Part shown: piece after piece, positions 18,037 through 24,854 of the stretch
Numbering within the stretch: the stretch's first letter is position 1
Layout: every line of letters starts with the position of its first letter
NCBI GenBank assembly: GCA_030536685.1
Contig: JAUNPP010000001.1
Coordinates: forward strand, 103,944-148,708
DNA length: 44,765 nucleotides
DNA from: Lachnospiraceae bacterium
Lineage (GTDB): Bacteria > Bacillota > Clostridia > Lachnospirales > Lachnospiraceae
Direction of reading: 5' to 3'
Translations under genes and position numbers: made by a program
The notes under the pieces: generated by a model
Databases searched by the model: none
Told to the model about the DNA's origin: nothing
The model's input: only the letters and a program-made list of their open reading frames with translations

Positions 18037-18258
18037 ACTTTTTTGCCCCTCTGTTCTTAAAACTTTTATAAAGTAGATTTTATTGTGAAACTGACATCTA
18101 CAGGTTTCTCTTTCGCAGCTAAAACCAGCAGATACCATTTCCATGACGTCATGCATGTAAAGATCAATGATGACCCGGATGTTATGTTCGCCGAATCATC
18201 TGCGCATATTCAAAATAACATAATTTCACAATATTCGGAATTACATAAAGGTTACTTT

Positions 18259-18309
18259 TTATTACCTTAAAGTTAATAAAACAAAATGGTATTAACTTTA
18301 AGGTAATAA
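18259..18309. promoter_or_regulatory. 20-bp perfect palindrome in divergent promoter region
   Basis: Arms TTATTACCTTAAAGTTAATA (18259-18278) and its exact reverse complement (18290-18309) are separated by 11 nt. It lies in the 505-bp region between the MFS gene (minus) and the DUF1638 gene (plus). The position between divergent genes argues for an operator, possibly for the LysR protein of this island, rather than a terminator. The 505-bp gap also contains smaller repeats (CCGAAT/ATTCGG near 18190-18240) and no convincing gene. Confidence 0.6.
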
Positions 18310-18541
18310 TAAAAAACCATAATCGCCGCATGAAAAATAGTACTTATGTAAAAAGACTACAACAGAAAAATGGGAAAAATGGTTTAAAAGAAATTTCTAT
18401 TGTCAATTCCTGTATTTTAAAATATAATGAATTTCAGAGCATAGAGAATCGTTTATGTTTTACGGAAAACCTGAGGATGAATGTTGTGATTATTTTGAAG
18501 TTTGAAACATAAAAAAGGAAAAGGAAAATCAGTAAATTGAA

Positions 18542-19249
18542 ATGAGGACCAAATATCTTGCATGTGAAACATTACGAGATGAAATTGAATATATTTTTCA
18601 TTCTGAATCAAGGAATGAGAATGGACAGAAAGCTGCTTCCGAAAAATCTGTTAATTTCGGAAAGCCGGAAATCATCTGGCTGGAATCCGGTTTACATAAT
18701 TTTCCGAAAAAACTGCATAATCGATTACAGGAAAGCATTGACCAGGTGACTGACTGCGACCGACTGATTTTGCTTTTTGGCAGATGTGGGAATTCGAGCA
18801 ATCAGCTGAAAAGCGGATCTTTCGAATTAATCATACCAAAAGCAGATGACTGTATTTCCCTTTTATTTGGTTCGGATCAGGCGCGAAATGCTTATGCTGG
18901 TGCGAATGCCGCTTATTATCTGACAGAAGGCTGGATGCGCGGAGAGCGGAACGTATGGGTGGAATATCAATATACTGTGGAAAAGTATGGAGAAAAAGAT
19001 GCAAAAGTGATTGCCGATATGATGTATGGCCATTATAAACAGCTGGCTTTGCTTGATACCGGAGTTGGGAACATAGAAGAACTGGTAGAGCAGACCGCTG
19101 TGATTGAAGAAACACTCGGATTAAAACGAACGGTAATACCAGCAACACTGAGCTATCTGAAGGAACTGATTTATGGTCCTTGGGATAGGGAACGATATTA
19201 TATTTTAAAACCATTTGAAGAAGTAACACTTTCATCCCCCCTGGGTTAG
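18542..19249 (+). CDS. DUF1638-family protein linked to corrinoid methyltransferase systems
   Basis: 235 residues, soluble, no signal peptide. Recognised as DUF1638 by its overall pattern: an N-terminal CETLRDEIEYIF segment, a central LILLFGRCGNSS and the Cys-containing PKADDCISLLFGSDQAR, then YYLTEGWMRG. DUF1638 genes are commonly found beside MttB-type methyltransferases and corrinoid proteins, as here. The biochemical role is not established; the conserved cysteines would suit metal or cofactor binding, which is inference. It is transcribed divergently from the transporter-methyltransferase genes, sharing their upstream region. Confidence 0.75.
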   Translation: MRTKYLACETLRDEIEYIFHSESRNENGQKAASEKSVNFGKPEIIWLESGLHNFPKKLHNRLQESIDQVTDCDRLILLFGRCGNSSNQLKSGSFELIIPKADDCISLLFGSDQARNAYAGANAAYYLTEGWMRGERNVWVEYQYTVEKYGEKDAKVIADMMYGHYKQLALLDTGVGNIEELVEQTAVIEETLGLKRTVIPATLSYLKELIYGPWDRERYYILKPFEEVTLSSPLG

Positions 19250-19266
19250 CAGCCAGAACTGATTTA

Positions 19267-19494
19267 TTACAATGGCACAGAAAGAATTTCCACGCTATGT
19301 TTGATATGAGTAATACTGTTCTGGATTTTTTGTACCAATTCATCATGAAAGTCCTTCGAACTCTCTTTTAAATCGGCCTTCACAAAATTCAGAAACCTTA
19401 CAATACCGGCATTCGTGTCTTCCGGATTCTTACCATACGTACTTAAAAAGAGAATTCTGCCAGTGTCTTTTTTTGTGCCATAAATACCCTCCAT
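19267..19494 (-). pseudogene. C-terminal remnant of Rpn/PD-(D/E)XK nuclease-family transposase-like protein
   Basis: A 75-residue frame whose sequence GRILFLSTYG, DTNAGIVRFLNFV and FHDELVQKIQNSITHIKHS matches the C-terminal part of the Rpn family (recombination-promoting nuclease, PD-(D/E)XK). The N-terminal nuclease domain is absent and the sequence diverges before the usual end. It is therefore a decayed fragment and marks past mobile-element activity at the edge of the methylamine island. Confidence 0.65.
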
Positions 19495-19560
19495 GTCAGC
19501 GGAGGAATTCTATACTCATTATATCGCATGTTTGACGAGTTTGCTATATAAAATTTAAAA

Positions 19561-19596
19561 ATCCCCCATACGCTCCAATCAAAGTATATGGGGGAT
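19561..19596. terminator. Probable bidirectional terminator
   Basis: ATCCCCCATA and TATGGGGGAT pair perfectly (10 bp, 16-nt loop). On plus a CTTTTTTATT follows within 9 nt; on minus the stem is followed at once by TTTTAAATTTT. It could end transcripts from the DUF1638 side and from the minus strand. Confidence 0.7.
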
Positions 19597-19756
19597 TACT
19601 CACTTTTTTATTGTAAACTGCACTCCGTGCATGGGAGTATTACCGGTTGTTGATAGCGGCCTGAGGGGAGACTGCTTAAAAGAAACACAGACAAAAGTTG
19701 AGTCCTGTGCTATACTGGATACAAAATGTTAGAAAATAAAATGTGAGGTGTTGAAT

Positions 19757-20467
19757 TTGCAAAGTAAATATAAGAAAATATATGAAGAGTATGTGTCGAT
19801 GATTGAGAATGGGAGGATGCAGCCTGGGGATTCGCTGCCTTCTGAGAGTTTGATGATGGAGAGGTATAATGCTTCTCGGGATACGGTGCGCAAGGCGATG
19901 ATGCTTTTGGAACAGCAGCAGTATATTGTGAAACAGCGGGGGAAAGAGTCTGTTGTGGCTGAGCGGGAGAAAATGGATTTTCCGTTTTCCAGAATTGTTT
20001 CATTTTCGGAGCTTGCGGCGCAAAATAAGCTGGATGTGGTGACAAGCGTGGAAGATTTGTGCATTATTACAGGAGATGAGCGGATTATGAAAAAAATGCA
20101 GGTAAATGAAGAAGAGGAAATTTACCGTATCAGCAGAGTTCGCTGTATCTCCGGTCGAAACAGCATTTTGGATAAAGATTACATATTAAAAAGCGCTGCT
20201 GGAAAACTGACTAAAAAAATCTGTCAGGGCTCTCTGTATGAATATCTGGAAAAAGAAAAAAAACTGAAGATTGGTATGGCTCGTAAAGAAATCACTTTCC
20301 GTCCTGCCAGCAGAGAAGATAAAATCCTCCTGGATCTGGGAGAAACGCCATATGTGGCTGTTGTTTCCAGCTACACTCATCTGGAAGATGGAACTTTGTT
20401 CCAGTACACAGAGTCAAGACACTGCGCTGATGAATTCCGATTCGTAGAATATGCCCGAAGAGCATAA
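19757..20467 (+). CDS. treR: GntR-family trehalose operon regulator TreR
   Basis: About 236 residues. N-terminal GntR winged helix (about 1-65; PGDSLPSESLMMERYNASRDTVRKAMMLL) and C-terminal UTRA effector domain (about 85-235). It lies directly before a trehalose phosphotransferase permease and a phospho-trehalase, the usual treR position. In Bacillus TreR senses trehalose-6-phosphate. Start choice: no ATG is present; the TTG at 19757 (MQSKYKKIYEEY) sits 7 bp after GAGGTG and matches the usual TreR N terminus, while GTG 19748 is also open. Confidence 0.85.
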   Translation: MQSKYKKIYEEYVSMIENGRMQPGDSLPSESLMMERYNASRDTVRKAMMLLEQQQYIVKQRGKESVVAEREKMDFPFSRIVSFSELAAQNKLDVVTSVEDLCIITGDERIMKKMQVNEEEEIYRISRVRCISGRNSILDKDYILKSAAGKLTKKICQGSLYEYLEKEKKLKIGMARKEITFRPASREDKILLDLGETPYVAVVSSYTHLEDGTLFQYTESRHCADEFRFVEYARRA

Positions 20468-20515
20468 CTCGAATTATCACTCGAATTATCACCTAAATAA
20501 TCACTCAAATCATAG
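20468..20515. repeat. 12-bp tandem repeat directly after treR stop
   Basis: CTCGAATTATCA at 20468-20479 and 20480-20491, then diverged copies CCTAAATAATCA and CTCAAATCATAG. The array begins at the base immediately after the stop codon. A second short duplication (CAAATCATAGTACAAA) follows to about 20538. Confidence 0.9.
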
Positions 20516-20534
20516 TACAAACAAATCATAGTAC

Positions 20535-20583
20535 AAATCGTTCTGTGGGCCGATTCCGGTTCCGCTCACAGAACGATTTTAGT
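20535..20583 (+). terminator. Intrinsic terminator of treR
   Basis: A 13-bp perfect stem AAATCGTTCTGTG (20535-20547) / CACAGAACGATTT (20567-20579) followed by TAGTATTTT. It separates treR from the permease promoter. Confidence 0.85.
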
Positions 20584-20598
20584 ATTTTAAATTTGCTC

Positions 20599-20627
20599 TT
20601 GACATAGTTGTACGTATATGATATAAA
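20599..20627 (+). promoter_or_regulatory. Sigma-A promoter of the trehalose permease operon
   Basis: TTGACA (20599-20604), 17-bp spacer, TATAAA (20622-20627). The first TreR-like operator lies inside the spacer. Confidence 0.8.
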
Positions 20628-20681
20628 TAAATCATAACATATACGTACAAAAAGAAAAAAAGAGTAGTGATATACGTATAT
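20608..20681. promoter_or_regulatory. Three TreR-like operator sites
   Basis: TTGTACGTATATG (20608-20620) and its exact complement CATATACGTACAA (20638-20650) form an inverted pair flanking the -10 region. A third, fully palindromic ATATACGTATAT is at 20670-20681. The position over and downstream of the promoter fits repression by the adjacent GntR-type TreR. Confidence 0.75.
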
Positions 20682-20775
20682 GTAAAAGTCGATCGATGAA
20701 TGGATGTAACCGTATTTAAAATGAATTTGAAACAAATTTGAAATTTGCAATTTGAAAGAAGAAAAGGAGATTCTC

Positions 20776-22782
20776 ATGGGTATTTATTCAGAGGATGCTG
20801 CCAGGTTGCTGGATCTGGTTGGCGGTAAGAAGAATATTGCGGCTGTTTCCCATTGTATTACGCGGATGCGTTTTGTGTTAAATGATCCTTCTGCTGCGGA
20901 TGTGGAGGGGATTGAACGGTTGAAATCTGTGAAGGGCAGCTTTACGCAGGCTGGTCAGTTTCAGGTGATCATCGGGAATACCGTGTCTGATTTTTATGAT
21001 GATTTTGTTGCTGTTTCGGGTATTTCGGGCGTGAGTAAGGCTGAGGCGAAACAGGCGGCTAAGAAGAATCAGAATCCGCTTCAGCGTGCGATGAGCAATA
21101 TTGCAGAGGTATTTGCACCGATTATCCCTGCAATCATCTGCGGTGGTTTGATTCTTGGTTTCAGAAACTGTATTGATTCCCTTTATTTATTTGAAAATGG
21201 CACGAAGACTCTTTGTGATCTGAATCAGTTCTGGATGGGGCTTGACAGCTTCCTGTGGCTGATTGGAGAGGCGGTTTTCCATATGCTGCCGGTTCTGATC
21301 TGCTGGTCTGTGATGCGGAAAATGGGAGGGACCGAGGCTCTTGGTATTATTCTTGGTCTGACGCTGGTTTCCGGTCAGCTGTTGAATGCCTATGCGGTCG
21401 GCGGTACGGCTGCGGCGGATATTCCCAAATGGGATTTTGGTTTTGTGCAGGTGAATATGATCGGATATCAGGCACAGGTAATTCCTGCAATTCTTGCTGC
21501 ATTTTGTCTGGTCTATCTGGAAAGGTTTTTTAAGAAGATCAGTCATCCTCTGATCGCACAGATTACGGTTCCGTTTGGTTCGCTGCTTCTTTCCGTTATG
21601 ATGGCGCATTTTGTACTGGGTCCGATCGGCTGGAAGATCGGTTCTGTGATTTCAGGTCTGGTATATGCCGGAATTACAAGTCCTTACCGCGTGATTTTCG
21701 GAGCTGTTTTCGGGGCTCTCTACGCACCTCTTGTAATTACAGGTCTGCATCATATGAGTAATGCAATCGATCTGGAGCTGATCGGTAAATTTGGGGGTAC
21801 GATGCTGTGGCCGATGATCGCCCTTTCTAATATCGCTCAGGGCTCTGCGGTTCTCGGTATGATATACGTACAACGTAAAAATCCTGAAGCACAGGAAACA
21901 AATATCCCCTGCTGTATCTCCTGTTACCTCGGCGTAACGGAACCGGCTATTTTCGGTATCAATTTAAAACATGTTTTTCCTTTTGTATGCGGTATGGTCG
22001 GTTCCTGTCTGGCAGCAATCGCAAGTACGGCTATGAGTTGTACGGCTAATGCAGTAGGTGTAGGCGGTCTGCCCGGAATTCTTTCCATGCAGACGGAATA
22101 CTGGGGAAATTATCTGATCTGTATGCTGATTGCAGTAGTAGTTCCCTTTGTGTTAGTTGTGCTGATCGGTAAAAAGAAAGGACTCGATAAAACCGGTGTG
22201 GCTGAAAAGACTGATATGGCTGAAAAGACTGATATGACTGAAAAAACGGATAAAGCCGATAAGACGGCAGGTACCGCAGCGGCTAAAGATGTACGTGCAA
22301 GTTTGACCACTGATGAACCGATAACGTTAAAAGCTTTTCTTAATGGAAAAACAGCTGCGATTTCAGATGTACCTGACCGTACATTTGCGGATAAACTGCT
22401 GGGTGATGGGATTGCAATCGAGCCGGAGGGCGTTGGCGAACAGGTTTTAATTTCACCTGCGGATGCCGTGGTAACGACGGTGATGGAAGGTTCCTGGCAT
22501 GCGTGCGGGCTGACTCTTGCAAATGGAGCGGAAATCCTTTTACATATCGGACTTGATACGGTGGAAATGCATGGGGATGGTTTTAAAGCTCTGGTTCAAA
22601 CAGGTGACAGGGTAAAAGCCGGGGATCCTCTGCTCCGCTTTGATATGCAAAAAATAAAAGCAGCCGGACATCCGACGGTAACGATCATGGTAGTAACGGA
22701 TGATAATGGAAAAGTTCTGCATTTTGCTCAGGGAGGAGAAAACATGACAGCCGGAGCAGACGTAGTGGCAGAATTAAGATAG
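20776..22782 (+). CDS. treP: Trehalose-specific PTS enzyme IIBCA
   Basis: 668 residues. The EIIB domain is at 1-85 with phospho-cysteine in SHCITRMRF (about 26). The EIIC membrane domain (about 105-470, ten or so helices) follows. A linker of four degenerate hexapeptides (TGVAEK, TDMAEK, TDMTEK, TDKADK; 472-495) leads to an EIIA domain (about 535-668) with the active His in LLHIGLDTVEMHGDGF (about 588). It imports trehalose as trehalose-6-phosphate. Having a fused EIIA is a variation on TreP/TreB permeases that borrow EIIA-Glc. ATG 20776 follows AAAAGGAGATTCTC. Context with treR and a phospho-trehalase supports trehalose over other beta-glucoside-family sugars. Confidence 0.85.
   Translation: MGIYSEDAARLLDLVGGKKNIAAVSHCITRMRFVLNDPSAADVEGIERLKSVKGSFTQAGQFQVIIGNTVSDFYDDFVAVSGISGVSKAEAKQAAKKNQNPLQRAMSNIAEVFAPIIPAIICGGLILGFRNCIDSLYLFENGTKTLCDLNQFWMGLDSFLWLIGEAVFHMLPVLICWSVMRKMGGTEALGIILGLTLVSGQLLNAYAVGGTAAADIPKWDFGFVQVNMIGYQAQVIPAILAAFCLVYLERFFKKISHPLIAQITVPFGSLLLSVMMAHFVLGPIGWKIGSVISGLVYAGITSPYRVIFGAVFGALYAPLVITGLHHMSNAIDLELIGKFGGTMLWPMIALSNIAQGSAVLGMIYVQRKNPEAQETNIPCCISCYLGVTEPAIFGINLKHVFPFVCGMVGSCLAAIASTAMSCTANAVGVGGLPGILSMQTEYWGNYLICMLIAVVVPFVLVVLIGKKKGLDKTGVAEKTDMAEKTDMTEKTDKADKTAGTAAAKDVRASLTTDEPITLKAFLNGKTAAISDVPDRTFADKLLGDGIAIEPEGVGEQVLISPADAVVTTVMEGSWHACGLTLANGAEILLHIGLDTVEMHGDGFKALVQTGDRVKAGDPLLRFDMQKIKAAGHPTVTIMVVTDDNGKVLHFAQGGENMTAGADVVAELR
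21862..21873. promoter_or_regulatory. Intragenic TreR-like half palindrome
   Basis: ATATACGTACAA within the permease coding sequence is identical to 12 of 13 bases of the promoter-distal operator at 20638-20650. It could be an auxiliary operator, but a single match within a gene may be chance. Confidence 0.35.
22192..22263 (+). repeat. In-frame 18-bp tandem repeat, 4 copies, in PTS EIIC-EIIA linker
   Basis: Units encode TGVAEK, TDMAEK, TDMTEK, TDKADK. Located precisely in the hydrophilic linker between the membrane and EIIA domains. Confidence 0.93.
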
Positions 22783-22820
22783 AAGCTTGTGGAGCGGCAG
22801 AATTAAGATAGAAGCTTGTG
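22767..22820. repeat. 29-bp tandem duplication spanning the treP stop codon
   Basis: GGCAGAATTAAGATAG plus AAGCTTGTG at 22767-22791 recurs exactly at 22796-22820, separated by 4 bp. The first copy contains the codons for the last residues and the stop of the permease gene. Confidence 0.95.
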
Positions 22821-22897
22821 AAGCAGAGACAGAGGAATGAAAAAATAAAGCTGGAATAGGCGCAGCTGCTTCAGACAGAAAAGGAGACATGAAATTA

Positions 22898-24631
22898 ATG
22901 AATACGGATTTTCATAAAAGTACGGTATACCAGATTTATCCCAGGTCATTTCAGGATACGAGTGGAAATGGAACGGGAGATTTGAAGGGGATTACCCGAA
23001 AGCTTGATTATTTGAAAGGGATAGGCGTTGATTACCTGTGGATAACACCGTTTTTCGTATCTCCTCAGGTGGATAACGGCTATGATGTGGCAGATTACTA
23101 TCGGATCGACCCGCTGTTTGGTACGATGGAGGATCTGGAGGAGCTGATTGCGGAGGCGGACAGATACGAAATCGGACTGATGCTTGATATGGTTTTTAAT
23201 CATACCTCCGATGAGCATGAATGGTTTCAGAAAGCGCTGGCAGGCGAGAAAAAGTATATGGATTTCTACTATTTCCGCAGGGGAAAAGGGCCGGGTGTAC
23301 CGCCGAATAACTGGGACAACCGGGTAGCTCCCGGAAGCGCCTGGGAGTATGTTCCCCATCTGGATTTGTGGTATCTGCATCTTTATGACAGGAAACAGCC
23401 TGATCTTAACTGGGAAAATCCGCTTGTGAGGGAGGAACTTAAAAAAGTGGTTCGTTTCTGGGTGGAAAAAGGTGTAAAAGGATTCCGCTTTGATGTGGTA
23501 AATCTGGTCTCCAAGCCGGAGGGACTGCCGGATGATAATGCCGAAGAAGGTATGAACGGAAAGCAGCTTTACACGGATGGCCCGAAAATCCATGAATTTC
23601 TGCATGAACTGACCGCTGATACGGGAATTGCCAGTCTGGTAACGGTAGGTGAAATGGCATCCACAGGTCTTTCTCATTGCATCCGTTATTCTAAACCGGA
23701 AAATGAGGAGCTTTCCATGACCTTCAGCTTTCATCATTTGAAAACAGATTATAAGGATGGGAAAAAATGGGAAGTGATGCCGAATGATTTCATGGCGCTG
23801 AAAAAGCTTCTGTTTACCTGGCAGCAGGAAATGAAACGGGGAGGCGGCTGGAATGCACTGTTCTGGTGCAATCATGATCAGCCCCGTATCGTAAGCCGAT
23901 ATGGTGACGATGGAAAATACTGGAAAGAATCTGCTAAAATGCTGGGACTGGCGATTCACATGCTGCGCGGAACCCCCTACATTTATCAGGGGGAAGAAAT
24001 CGGCATGACAAATGTAAAAAATTATGACTGTATTCAAGATTTTAATGATACTGAGACACAGGACAATTACAAAGCGCTTTTAAAGCAGGGAAAATCTCCT
24101 GAGGAGGCGCTGCGTATTATCTGTGCCCGCAGCCGTGACAACGGACGGACTCCGATGCAGTGGACGGCAGACCCGAAGGCAAATGGAGGTTTTACTGACG
24201 GGACTCCCTGGCTGAAATGCAACAGCAACGTCGCGGATATTAATGTGGAAAGTCAGATCAATGACCCGGATTCGATTTATTCCTTCTATAAAAAGCTGGT
24301 TTCCCTGCGAAAAGAGCAGGAAGTGATTGCAGAGGGGGATGTCATTCCCTGTCTGGAAAATCACCCGCAGATCTTTGCTTACCAACGGGTTTTAAAAAAC
24401 GCAGAAGGCGAACAAAAAATCCTGGTAATATGTAATTTCACAGGTAAAGAGGCTGTTATTGGTAAAGAAGAATTGAATTTCGCAGGTGAAGAGGCTGTTA
24501 TCGGCAAGGAAGAATTGAATTTCGCAGATATAGAGGACAGCAGATTGCTGATTTCCAATTATAAAGATACTTCCGTTCAGATTCGAAATGGAAGACTCAG
24601 ACCATTTGAAGCAGCAGCTTATCAGATTTGA
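22898..24631 (+). CDS. treA: Alpha,alpha-phosphotrehalase (trehalose-6-phosphate hydrolase), GH13
   Basis: About 577 residues; the family is usually about 545-565. GH13 features: the N-terminal STVYQIYPRSFQDTSGNGTGDL, DMVFNHTSDEH (region I), GFRFDVVNLVSK (catalytic Asp in region II), VGEMAS (acid Glu in region III) and WCNHDQPR (region IV). It cleaves trehalose-6-phosphate made by the upstream permease into glucose and glucose-6-phosphate. ATG 22898 is preferred because AAGGAG at 22881-22886 is 11 bp away, versus 2 bp for ATG 22889. Near the C terminus a 14-residue unit is tandemly duplicated, which explains much of the extra length. Confidence 0.88.
   Translation: MNTDFHKSTVYQIYPRSFQDTSGNGTGDLKGITRKLDYLKGIGVDYLWITPFFVSPQVDNGYDVADYYRIDPLFGTMEDLEELIAEADRYEIGLMLDMVFNHTSDEHEWFQKALAGEKKYMDFYYFRRGKGPGVPPNNWDNRVAPGSAWEYVPHLDLWYLHLYDRKQPDLNWENPLVREELKKVVRFWVEKGVKGFRFDVVNLVSKPEGLPDDNAEEGMNGKQLYTDGPKIHEFLHELTADTGIASLVTVGEMASTGLSHCIRYSKPENEELSMTFSFHHLKTDYKDGKKWEVMPNDFMALKKLLFTWQQEMKRGGGWNALFWCNHDQPRIVSRYGDDGKYWKESAKMLGLAIHMLRGTPYIYQGEEIGMTNVKNYDCIQDFNDTETQDNYKALLKQGKSPEEALRIICARSRDNGRTPMQWTADPKANGGFTDGTPWLKCNSNVADINVESQINDPDSIYSFYKKLVSLRKEQEVIAEGDVIPCLENHPQIFAYQRVLKNAEGEQKILVICNFTGKEAVIGKEELNFAGEEAVIGKEELNFADIEDSRLLISNYKDTSVQIRNGRLRPFEAAAYQI
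24437..24520 (+). repeat. In-frame 42-bp tandem duplication in the phosphotrehalase
   Basis: Two 14-residue copies F-[TA]-G-[KE]-EAVIGKEELN at 24437-24478 and 24479-24520, with a partial third (FADIED). They differ mostly by synonymous changes, so the duplication is not brand new. It lies in the C-terminal beta domain. Confidence 0.95.
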
Positions 24632-24797
24632 CCCTGGTATCTTCAAGAATGCCATCGGTATTTTTGCTGCGAGCGACTCTAAAATTGTTTTGGAGAGTTC
24701 CCCTCTCTTCTACAGATTTCACATATAGGTACAGGTATAATAGCGTGAGAGAATTGACAGGTCGATTTTCTCGCGCTTTATTTTGGTATTTGAAAAG

Positions 24798-24822
24798 ACT
24801 CCCACTTTTATAAGTGGTGAGT
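24798..24822 (+). other. Hairpin in spoIIE leader
   Basis: ACTCCCACTT and AAGTGG-T-GAGT pair around a TTAT loop, 33 bp before the spoIIE start. A TATAAT at 24736-24741 upstream is a plausible -10 box; no clear -35 is seen. The rest of 24632-24854 shows no gene. Confidence 0.45.
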
Positions 24823-24854
24823 TATAAGAAATTTTTCAAAAAGGGGGAGTTTTT

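Noticed and set aside
18330-18512. 60-codon plus frame upstream of the DUF1638 gene
   Set aside because: No ribosome-binding site, Lys/Asn-rich composition expected from AT-rich noncoding DNA, and it overlaps the control region of divergent genes.
22946-24037. 363-codon open frame antisense to the phosphotrehalase gene
   Set aside because: It lies wholly within a well-supported GH13 gene on the other strand, has no ribosome-binding site and low-complexity basic composition typical of an antisense shadow.
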